From Tetragonia tetragonoides (taxonomy: Eukaryota; Streptophyta; Magnoliopsida; Caryophyllales; Aizoaceae): a stretch of 64,000 bases of DNA. Under the pieces are notes generated by a model. It had not been told where the DNA came from. It did not search any database and worked only from the letters and a program-made list of their open reading frames with translations. A program made the translations under genes and the position numbers. This document shows positions 11,837-21,171 of the stretch, one piece after another. Location: positions 17,075,501-17,139,500 of the forward strand of contig CM076144.1 of the NCBI GenBank assembly GCA_038025085.1, in the 5' to 3' direction. Each line of letters starts with the position of its first letter. The stretch's first letter is position 1.

Positions 11837-11932
11837 TCAGAGAGCTAGAGGCTGACTCAGTGTTAGCAACTTATCATTGCCATCAATTCTCCTTTTAGGA
11901 GTCTCAGACTGAGCAGAGTTAGAAGAATGCTC
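11837..11932 (-). pseudogene. LINE ORF1 C-terminus
   Basis: On the minus strand, a frame reading NEEHSSNSAQSETPKRRID and ending at a TGA (11837-11839) lies 68 bp before the ORF2 start. Position and composition fit the C-terminus of the gag-like ORF1 of plant LINEs. The MITE at 11941-12242 interrupts the same frame. Confidence 0.6.
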
Positions 11933-11940
11933 CTCATTAT

Positions 11941-12242
11941 TAGAGCTGGGCAAGTGGGCGGGGCCCCTCTAGCCGACCCGCCTCGACCCGCTCATGATGA
12001 CCCGCTTACCATTATAAATGGGCGGGTCAAAATGGATCGACCCATTTAAAAGTTTAGCGGGTCGCAAACAGGCCGACACATTTAAATATTTTTTTAATAT
12101 TTTTTAATTTTTTAACGGGCCAAAATGGGCCGGCATGACCCGACCCAACCTGCCCCGCTCTCAAATATGCTTGACCCTACCCGACCCGTCCCATTTATTA
12201 AATGGGCTGACCCGCCCCGATCTGCCCATTTGCCCAGCTCTA
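11941..12242. mobile_element. hAT-type MITE with 8 bp TSD
   Basis: The 302 bp element starts tagagctgggcaagtgggc and ends gcccatttgcccagctcta, a near-perfect terminal inverted repeat. The flanks are CTCATTAT (11933-11940) and CTCATTAC (12243-12250), an 8 bp target-site duplication with one mismatch, as expected for hAT transposition. The interior is rich in GGGTCGG/CCGACCC motifs. It lies inside the LINE ORF1 end and 41 bp before the E2F site of CDC6. Confidence 0.9.
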
Positions 12243-12283
12243 CTCATTACCCACCTCAAGATAAGCAATTTGCTTGCACACTG

Positions 12284-12295
12284 TTTGGCGCGAAA
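12284..12295 (+). promoter_or_regulatory. Palindromic E2F-binding site upstream of CDC6
   Basis: TTTGGCGCGAAA contains TTTGGCGC on one strand and TTTCGCGC on the other, both fitting the E2F consensus TTTSSCGC. E2F control of CDC6 at G1/S is established in plants and animals. The site is 155 bp before the start codon. Confidence 0.85.
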
Positions 12296-12342
12296 ACAGC
12301 ATATGCCTCAATCCATATTTTCATTTTCCCGCTAATATACAC

Positions 12343-12400
12343 AGTCTCTCTCTCTCTCCCCCTCTCTCTCTCCCCATTCCCATCCCCCTCTCTCTCTAGA
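12343..12400 (+). repeat. CT-rich leader region of CDC6
   Basis: Repeated CTCTCTCT blocks occupy the presumed 5' UTR, as is common near plant transcription starts. Confidence 0.7.
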
Positions 12401-12449
12401 AACCTTCTCATTCCTTTCTTTAGCTTCTTCTTCACTCAACTCAGCAAAA

Positions 12450-15400
12450 ATGCCGGCAATCGCCAAACGCGCCACCGCCACGTCAGCATTTTCGGGCGAC
12501 ACCGTCACCGTCACGCCGCAAAAACGGCGGCTCAGGTCAAATTCCTCGCCGGAAGATGAAATTCCGGCTACTCTACCGACAAAGTGGAAATCTCCACGCC
12601 GATGCTTTAACAGTAGCCCTAAATCAACCTCAAATGTGAGCTCATTTCACTTCTCATATCTCTATATAATAATATCCTCTCTCAATTTCATTTTCATTTG
12701 AGTTGAAATTTGACCTAATTTCATGAATTTGTTTTTGCAGGAAATTGACAAGGAATTTAGTGATAAGCTCACAACCTCGAGCAGATCGCCGCTCAAGAAG
12801 AGAGTCTCAAACGAATTCATGGATCTTCCGAGATAAGCGATTATTCTTCGTGCTGCTCTTAGTCCTAATCCTGATGAGCGTAAGGCGGGTGAAGAGAGTC
12901 TCAATCAGGTTTGGATTTTGTTCCTTTTAGTTGATTAATTAATTTTCAGTTTAGTTTTTGATCAATTTTTGTTTTTTGAGGTGAAATTATGATCATGAGC
13001 TGAGTGTTATGGTGAAATTTATTGGTTCTTGATCTGATTGATTGTTATAAGTTTGATCTTGAATGTTTATAAGCTGTGTGGAAATTTAATGCTTTTAGTT
13101 CATAGGCTAGATCAATTGTTTATAGCTCTGTATTTCTTCCTGCGTGTAGAAGACATACATTCTCGTGCAAATATACATCTGAATTTGCTTAACAACCTGC
13201 GCAACAGTCCTCCTGACATCTGCAAACAGCCTCTGGTTCCTCTACCACCAGATGGCATACACAGTAGCAAGGAGAGCAGCACGCCTAGCATGGTGCTTTA
13301 GGTGTTTACCCCGCTGAAACTTCAAGAACCAGCTCACCTCCCTATTAAGTGACCAAGGACATCTCCTAATACCAATCCATAAAAGGATTTTTTGCCAAAT
13401 ATCCTTTGCTACAGAGCAGGAAAAGAATAGATGTGCTCCATCTTTAGCTGCCTGACAACATAAGGGACATATATTCACAATGACAGTTCCTTTCTTATCC
13501 AAATTATCTTGCGCAGCCAACCTATTCTGAGCAGCCATCCAGAAGGTGACTCTATGCTTAGGCAGAGCCAACTTCTCAGAGCTCAACTTCCACCATCTGA
13601 CATGTGAACTCCTCTCCCGAACCTCTCATAAGCTCTGCTAATCTTAAATTTGCCATGGCAAATAAAGGACTGCAGTACTTCCTCAGCTGCTTGAATTGAA
13701 TCACATGAAGAAAGGATCTCATCTCTAAGCTGCAATATCTTCTTCCAGGCCCAAGAAACAGTTTGTCCAGCCTGAACCTCCCAAATAGTCTTCCCTTTCA
13801 TATAATACTGCTTGATCCAGCTAGTCCACAGAGAGGTCGAATTTTGGGCTGTTTTTGGTGTGGCTTTGATTGTGCATAATTGTTTTAAGGCACTCACCCA
13901 GCTGCACCCTGCAAACAACAAAACAGAATATGTTAAAATAACCCCAATCAATGTTTTATGGCACGATTGTGTTGTACAGTCCTCTCTCAGCAGCAACACA
14001 ATCAAAGCCACACCAAAAAACCAATTATGCATAATCAAAGAAATTTAATCAATTGTGTTGTGCAGTCCTCTCTCAATTTCATTTGATTTGAGTTGAAACT
14101 TGACCTAATTTCATGAATTTGTTTTTGCAGGAAATTGAGAAGGAATTTAGTGATAAGCTCACAACCTCAAGCAGATTGCCGCTCAAGAAGTCGTATGATA
14201 GTTTATTAACCAAACCGAAATGGAATCCGAGAGGTATTTCTTTTTTTAATTTTCCACTTTTCAATTTGAACGTGATTTATATGAATTTGGTTGATTTAGA
14301 TGATGAAATTGAAAGCAAAGTAGTAATTGGATTGAATTTGTGGTATATGACTAGATTCTGAGCAAATGAGAATAGTAAAAGAGGCGTTGCACGTTTCGAC
14401 ATTGCCGTCGAGTGTGGTTTGTAGAGAGGAAGAGTTGAAGAAGGTTCTAGATTTTAGCAAATCGTGTGCGGAGAGAGAGAAATCAGGGAGTTTGTATATA
14501 TGTGGATGCCCTGGAACTGGAAAGACTATGGTTATGGAAAAGGTTAAGCAATCTTTGGCTGATTGGTCAACTGAGGTGAGCTGATTGATTTCAAATAGTG
14601 AATGTATTTGAAGCATGCCTATTGTGTAATTGAGGTTTTGTATTGTCAAAATTGATTATCCACTATGCGTTTTTATGCAAGTTGATAAAATCGTATTGAT
14701 AGTAGTTGTTCATGTCTCTTAATGATTTATGATAATCTGGATTGCGTACAATGCATAGAAGCTGTTTGCGTTTAGTATTCATTGGCTTGCTACTGTGAAG
14801 GGATGCTGTTTGCTCTATCATATGAAGCTCATTTCTTAGTTGTTAGTTTCATCATTATCAAGGGCTCATATATACTTCATAGTTCATAGTAAATGACTAC
14901 TGGTGTACAGTTGTATCACACACCAAAATGCATTTAGTGGAGTAACTGAACTACACTGCAAAACTTGTCGACTTCTTTCTGAGAATCATGTTTTTGTGTT
15001 ACTGCAGTTGGCTCATTCTGATATTATTTTCTTTGTATGCATTTTATCTTACTTTGCACTATGACATGTATGCTGATAGCTTTTATATGTGCAATACCTT
15101 CATTATGAAAATCTATTGCTCACTTGTGAGAAACCGTCTTAATGAATGAACAGGCAGAGGTTCAGCAGCCAGATGTGTTATTTATGAATTGTACTTCGTT
15201 ATCCAATACTTCCGAGGTCTTCACCAAGGTATAGCATAAGTAAGATTGTAAGAACAAATCATAAAATCCATCCCTAGTAGATGTAATATCTGAAATTTTG
15301 TTTGTTCTTTCATAGATATACTACAGAATATCGAACCAAAAAAGGAGGTCAGTGGTTCAACTACCGCTCTAAAGCACATACAGAACTTATATAGCAAAGA

Positions 15401-18400
15401 TGGACTGTTACCGGGCAATAAAATGACGTAAGATTGAAGAACCTTGCATGATGTTGTCCCTTAACTCTTTAGCTTCTGAGGTTACTTGACTAACTGTGTT
15501 TCAAATATATCAGGTTGTTAATTATTGATGAGCTAGATTATCTGATCACCAAAGACCGTAACGTGCTTCATGTGCTATTTATGCTTACAACATTGCCATT
15601 CTCCAGATGTATTTTAATAGGTATGACTCGAAGGGCAACTTGCAGCCGTACTCTTTAATCTATTTTCCCTTTTATGTGATACTTGCTTTAGATGGTGAAA
15701 TGGAATTCTGCGATGTTTCTCATGTAATTGAATTTCTTTCAGGCATAGCAAATGCAATAGATTTAGCGGATCGCTTTCTTCCTAGACTGCAGTCATTGAA
15801 TTGTAAGTTTTTCCTGTTTTGCACACAATCCTAATACAACCTTGTCAAACATGCCTTCTAACTCTCCTTAGCAGAACGTGGAGTAATTCAGGATAAATCA
15901 AAGTAGTCTCTGTTGATTACTAATGTCGCTTTCTGATTCCAGGCAAACTTACAGTGTTAACATTCCGTGCTTACTCCAAAGACCAAATACAAAGGATTCT
16001 TCAAGAGAGGCTGGTGGTTAGTGCTTCGTTTCTTATAAGATGTAGTGGACTACACAGCAGTCTTAAAGCTGTTTAAATCAAGATGCTATAGCCAGTTAGG
16101 ATAACTGCAGTCTATGTTGTCCTGACATGCCATGTACATTTTTTGAACAGGCACTTCCTTACATGGTCTTTCAGTCACAAGCCTTGGAACTTTGTGCCAG
16201 AGTGAGTGTCTAGATACTTCTATTTTGCAGAGCTTGATAATATTCCTACCATTCCAAGCAACATAGTCTACGAGTTACTCTTTTGGCCTCTTTATTGATT
16301 TCCCTCAACACATACTATGATCAGTATCTGGTGAAAACATCTTCTAGCAACATAGCTTAGATATATCAAGCATTGTCCTCCTTCCAAAAAGTTTCTAACA
16401 TTTGCAATCATTTGATGACAGAAAGTTGCAGCTGCATCTGGAGATATGAGGAAAGCCCTATGTGTCTGCAGGTCTGTAGTATACCATGACTCCTGAACAT
16501 TGTCTTTTTTGTTTCTGAACATCTCTTTTTCATGGTTAACATAGAGAACAAACCTTGTGGCTTAGGGGCTTTAGGATAATTAAGTACAAACTCCTATTAC
16601 GTTGTCGTATTCTTCAACCTTTTGGCTGCTTCAATAATTTGAACTAGACTCTACTTTATAAATACATAAGTGACTCAGGGATGGTGTCTCCTGGAGATGC
16701 ATCAGAAAATATAGAGTAGTATAAGTCCCCCACCTGTATATTTTTTTAAAGCAAGTGCTATGCAATTATATTGAGCTAGAAAGGGAAAATTCGGGGAATA
16801 AGCTGCCGTAGCTCATTAAGAAAATCCAAAATCTGGATTTTTCTGTCGGCTGGTATTCGCAACTGATGCTAAATTAACAAACTGAATTAGTATATTTCAC
16901 ATCATGTGATTCCAGGAAACTTGCTCCCTTTGAGTCTGTTCAAATCTGAAATTCCATCTTAAATCAATCTCTTGTGCAGGAGTGCAATTGAGATGCTAGA
17001 ATCAGATATGAAGGAGACGGCAACTAATGGTGATATGTCTTCTGTTGAGGAGCCAATATCTGACCAAGAAAATGTTCCGGCTACCCAGGCTTCATGGGAG
17101 ATTGACGTTATACGTACTAAGTATGCAGTATGGGGCATTCAGTCCTTTAAATTTAAATTATTTACGCAACCTCTCCTTAAACAATAAAACATTTCACTCA
17201 ATATCGTAGCCTCATAGGGTATATCTTTCACACTTAGATTATTGCCAAACTCTTCTACTATCACTCTTACTTTCCTGTATTTATTTTGTAAGTTTTAGTG
17301 CTTGACCACGCTAATAGATGACCTGCACTCTTCCACATCACAGGTACAAATCCATCACATGGCTGCTGCTTTGTCCAAAACCTATAGATCACCTGCAGTG
17401 GAGACCATACAATCTCTTCCTCAACATCAGCAGGTAACCTTTTGTGTGCCTATTTTCCTTTCCATGTATATTTTCTGTCAATATGGAACTTTTGGCGTAA
17501 CACAAGGTATTTAGCTCATAATGCATGTGTTCGACTACCTCTTTCTATACCAGTTATCATTATCTGTTGAATGTCAGAATCATTTTTTTTTCCATTATAA
17601 CATTAGACGACTCAAGGTGATCAATGACTGGTCTAAGAAGGTGAACGTAGGATACAGAACAATGACTATGGTATGCCACTAAGAGGTTCCAATTGCACAG
17701 CCTTGTCTTCTGGTTATCTAGCCATGCTATTTTAGTTTAGGCTTATCAATCTAAAAATTGATTCGTGTAAACTTAAGAAATAGTTTAGGCTAGTTCTTCT
17801 GCCATCAGATCTCCAAAAAATTTCATCTTTGCGAGTATCATCAAATAATTTGATCATGGTTTCAGCTCTTCAAATGACACACCTTTATAATTTGTATGAT
17901 GATATCAGAATATATTTGAAGGAGCCAGACTTTTGTATGTTGTGAAATTCTGACTTTAACAAAGCACTTTAGAAGGATTTGAAAGTGCTTATTTGGGTAG
18001 TATCTGATATCACGGCAAGAGGGGTTAAATACTTAAATATATGATAATCATTGGATCATCTTATAGATTACAATACTACTAGGATTACAATTCAATATTA
18101 TTCTTTTTTTTTTTTCACGAGTTCAATTGCTGCAAGGCTTGCACTCATTTTGTTCATTTCTTCTGGCAACAGATCATCCTCTGCTCTGCTGTTAAGCTTG
18201 TCCGAGAGGGAAGAAAGGAGTCAACTATTGGAGAGGTAACTTCCAATTTTTTTGAATCAAGTTATAATATAGCAGACATGGGAAGCTTGCAACAAAACAT
18301 GACACTTCTTACTGCTTTATCCAAACAGCTAAATAAGTCTTACGGAGGCATTTGTAAATCTGCAAAGCTCCCGCCAGTAGGGATTCTGGAGCTGTCAAGC

Positions 18401-18703
18401 ATATGCAGGGCACTGAATGACCAGGTGATTTATCTTTCAACAGTGAGCTTTGATGTTGCCATTTTGACAGAATGATGCTTACACTCAGATATTTGGCTCT
18501 ACCAGGGTCTATTGAAGCTTGCAAATTCTCAGAAAGGGGAAAAAGTAACCTTGAAAATCGATGCAGTGGATATTACATTTGCACTACAGGTTTATACTGA
18601 AAACTATACTGAAGTTCCTGAAAACTTTTTTTTCGTGTATGGAGATACTCATTTCACTCGTATGGAACAGGGTGTTCGTTTTTTCCGCAACTGTCTCCAA
18701 TAA
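12450..18703 (+). CDS. CDC6: CDC6, DNA replication licensing AAA+ ATPase
   Basis: CDC6 binds the origin recognition complex in G1 and helps load the MCM2-7 helicase. Coding exons read by frame continuity: 12450-12635, 14131-14233, 14355-14575, 15154-15228, 15327-15427, 15514-15620, 15743-15802, 15943-16016, 16151-16201, 16422-16471, 16980-17106, 17344-17433, 18173-18235, 18329-18424, 18506-18589, 18671-18703. They join in frame to 506 codons, close to the Arabidopsis protein. Walker A GCPGTGKT is at residues 147-154, Walker B LLIIDELD at 230-237, then the GIANAIDLADRFLP sensor region; a C-terminal winged-helix part ends in RFFRNCLQ. CDK-type S/T-P-x-K/R sites (TPQK, SPRR) lie in the basic N-terminus. 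The exon 11 donor (GTTATA at 17107) is the least certain boundary. Intron 1 contains a duplicated exon 2 start (separate entry). Expression is probably S-phase via the E2F site. Confidence 0.95.
12662..12800 (+). pseudogene. Duplicate of CDC6 intron 1 end and exon 2 start
   Basis: About 130 bp, from 'cctctctcaatttcatt' through a gtttttgcag acceptor to the codons for SPLKK, repeats the sequence at 14068-14190 with a few substitutions. The match stops exactly after the AAGAAG codons. If the acceptor at 12740 were used, translation would run into a TAA at 12834, giving a ~93 residue product. The downstream copy continues into the conserved LLTKPKWNPR and is therefore the functional exon. This copy keeps a Ser in SRSPLKK where the functional exon has Leu. 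Confidence 0.9.
12801..12908 (+). pseudogene. Captured first exon of an importin-7/8 (SAD2)-like gene
   Basis: Directly after the duplicated CDC6 piece comes a short leader, ATGGATCTTCCG at 12819, then a stop, then in the same frame AIILRAALSPNPDERK and AGEESLNQ ending at a CAG/GTTTGG donor (12908). This fits the N-terminus of plant importin-beta family proteins of the IPO7/IPO8/SAD2 group (MDLPSLAxxLRAALSPNPDERKxAE). The TAA replaces the usual Ser-Leu codons. The following ~230 bp are AT-rich and could be that gene's intron 1. Family assignment is from memory and not aligned. Confidence 0.7.
13148..13850 (-). pseudogene. LINE ORF2 C-terminal fragment in CDC6 intron 1
   Basis: Minus-strand frames (13583-13860 and 13242-13586) carry a plant LINE C-terminus. 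'SWAWKKILQLRD' precedes the zf-RVT zinc-binding region, recognisable by CPLCCQAAKDGAHLFFSCSV (Cys-x2-Cys then His and Cys) and by DIWQKILLWIG. The two parts are in different frames. There is no poly-A or target-site duplication at either end, so this piece probably arrived by repair or capture rather than by retrotransposition. Confidence 0.85.
13848..14067. repeat. Scrambled inverted and direct repeats next to CDC6 exon 2
   Basis: TTTTTGGTGTGGCTTTGATT at about 13851 recurs as its reverse complement at about 13998-14018. 'tgtgttgtacagtcctctct' at 13967 recurs as tgtgttgtgcagtcctctct at 14054, directly before the CDC6 intron end. Such short copied blocks are typical of filler DNA made during template-switching repair. 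Confidence 0.75.
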
Positions 18704-19567
18704 TGTACCTCATTTCTCTTTGGTCGAGGACCCAACTAAATTTGACATCTCTTTATCTGAAGGTATGAACCACTTCTCCAAGTATTCACATCTAATGTAC
18801 ATTAAAAATATTGGCCTCCTGCACTTGTAACTGTATGAGTTGGAGAGAGCTTGGGATAAAATGAAACTATGAAGATTCTCTTGGGTCCTCTTTTACTTCA
18901 TGTAGAGTAACTTCCTAGTTTTGTCATTGTGCAGATACCTTCATAACAGACCTGACCAAGACTCTTGCTGGTGACATTCCCAGGCTTCATAATTTGGTGT
19001 CTTGAATGGAGAGAGCAGAATAATAGAACTGTAGAAGGCCCAAAGAAAATGCAATAGAAGAACTAACCTCATATGGAGAGGAAGAGTGGCTGCAATGTGC
19101 CGCTGTACATTAATTCTCCAACATTGAAACCGAACAGATTTTCTGCACACCACCAACTATTATAAGGCTATGCTACCAAAAGACAAAAAATACAGTACAA
19201 AAAACAAAAGAAGGGAAAGTCAATAATGCGAAACTAGCACTTCGCTCGCCAATATTGAAAAATTTGTTTATATATACTTGATGATATATCGCTAAAGCAG
19301 TTGGTCATCTGCTCAAAAGCTTTCTGGTTACCCAAAGACTACTCTTTGGGACTTCATTTTAATCCAGATTTTATTGACTAGTAAGCGTCCATTTTCAACT
19401 ATAGAAAGTCTAAACCATAGGGATTGAGATAACAATTGTCATTTATGGTACATTCTTGTACAGATGTAGTGGAATGATTAGCAGTTGAATCATTTTGTGA
19501 TTGGTATATAGAGAACAATACAAGGTACCTGAGAAATTTGAACCCTGTCTAGAGTATAATTTCCATG
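18704..19567. other. CDC6 downstream region
   Basis: Presumed 3' UTR and intergenic DNA. No further splice-bounded coding segment continuing the CDC6 frame was found after the TAA at 18701-18703, and no transposon end was recognised before 19568. Confidence 0.5.
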
Positions 19568-19577
19568 GACTTTTATT

Positions 19578-21110
19578 AGTGGCGGACCCAGGAAAAAATG
19601 AATATGCGTGCACAAAAAAGGGAGAAAAAAAAATCCAAAATTAGAGGGGGTCAATTTCACCCACATCCGTGATCCTGATTTTTTTTTTTTTTGAACTCTA
19701 AATTCATAATAATTTAAATAAACTCAACAAAAAATTAAGTCATAGTAGTTAAATAACAACCGAATGCTATAAAAATTATACATTATCCACATAAAAATTA
19801 CATTTGTTTTGTACAATTTTTCATAATTTGAAAGCGGTTTATAATTTACTCATTGATAACTTTTAGTAGTATTTTATGTAGGGAATTTTTTATGATCTGT
19901 ACAAATCTAGGATAAAGACCATGCTCATTGTTGGCTTTTTTTCCAAAATGCCCACATTCCTAATTTTGTTAGCTAAAGGAAGATAAATCCTTAAACCCCC
20001 TCACCCGACCCCATCATCCCATCCTCTCTCTTCCTAAACCCAACCCCTCTCTTTCTTGTTTCTCCTGTTTCTCAATAGAATCAAGCTTGACTTTTGCATG
20101 AGCTTGATTACAAGCAAACTTCTACCAAATGTTACACTCATGACTCACCCATCAAAACCCATTTATTTATTCCACTCTCCATTATTTATCTAAAACCAAA
20201 TAATTAGTAAAACAGTAATTGAATTGAATGAGGGGTTGACCCTAATTAATTCGCTGGAGACTCACGGTGACATGAACTCAGATGAACTGAATGACTTATA
20301 GAGATTTAAGATTTCGGTGGCTTTATTTTTTGGTTAAGTTTTGGCCGAATGAGAGGAGAGAGAATGAGAGGGAGCATTTTTCTTTGCTGCTTCTGTACGT
20401 TGCAATCAGAGGAGAGAGAATGTGTATGACTGTATTGCTGGCTCTATTCTCCAGGCATCACGTGGGTGGGTGTTTTGCTTTTGGTGTATTTTCATTTTAC
20501 CCTTCTCTTCATTAATTGTTACTAGGAAATATGTTCGATGAATAAGGGTGCAAAAGGGATAATAATTTCTTTTTTTCTTTAACTTACAAAAGCTTTCACC
20601 AACAATTTTCTAGTTTGACTCTAATTTCTACTTTTTTCGCTCTAGGTGGAATAAATTTCTCTCCATTTGTGAAGTTCTTTGGTTTTTTCATTTCTTCCTT
20701 TTCATTGGATTCTCTTTTCGCCTATATTGCGATTTCTATTTTATAGATTCAATATGAATTTGGGGACCGAATATACATACAATCGATGGTATCAAACAGA
20801 GTTTTGTAGGCAAGTGATTGCATTGCTCGCGGTGAAGATCTCCACTTCCGTCAAAGATGAAGATACATCAAAGGAAGCACATGGTTACTATGCATGTTGG
20901 GAGTCGCACCGAAGTGTCCTTGTCGATTGTCTTGTTAGCGAAAATTGTGTTGTTACTGTTAATTTAGTATATTCTAGGGTTATTTTGATTGTAGATGACG
21001 TATGGCTTTTCTATTAATAAAAATTTCCTATTCCCCTCTCAAAAAAAAAAACAATTTTCTAAAAGTATGGGGTCAACTGAATCCATACCCTTGACTGTGG
21101 GTCCGCCCCT
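19578..21110. mobile_element. Non-autonomous TIR element, 1.5 kb
   Basis: The left end reads agtggcggacccagg and the right end is the reverse complement of aggggcggacccacag. The flanks gacttttatt (19568-19577) and gactttcatc (21111-21120) look like a target-site duplication with two mismatches. There is no recognisable transposase. A 112-codon ORF (20679-21017) inside is not recognised and may be chance. The superfamily is uncertain (hAT or Mutator type). Confidence 0.65.
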
Positions 21111-21171
21111 GACTTTCATCGGCTTTGATGCTAACATGCATGACCATCATAAGCAATAAGTCACCTGTAGC

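Larger units (their letters stand above)
7566..11932 (-). mobile_element. L1-type LINE, degenerate, minus strand
   Basis: Read on the minus strand, the order is ORF1 C-terminus (11932-11837), ORF2 start (ATG at 11769), AP endonuclease, reverse transcriptase, zinc-binding region and RNase H, then a 15-base poly-A tail (plus-strand T run 7566-7580). This is the standard layout of plant L1-type non-LTR retrotransposons. Several in-frame stops and frameshifts break ORF2, for example a TAA about 40 codons after its start. A hAT MITE sits in the ORF1 end at 11941-12242. The 5' boundary beyond that MITE is not clear; ORF1 may continue a short way past 12243. No target-site duplication could be assigned. 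Confidence 0.9.

Noticed and set aside
12332..12514. Minus-strand ORF over the CDC6 start
   Set aside because: It is the complement of a CT-rich leader and of the real CDC6 exon 1, with Glu/Arg low complexity.
20679..21017. 112-codon ORF inside the 1.5 kb TIR element as a transposase or captured gene
   Set aside because: No family motif is visible and its base composition matches the surroundings, so a function cannot be supported.
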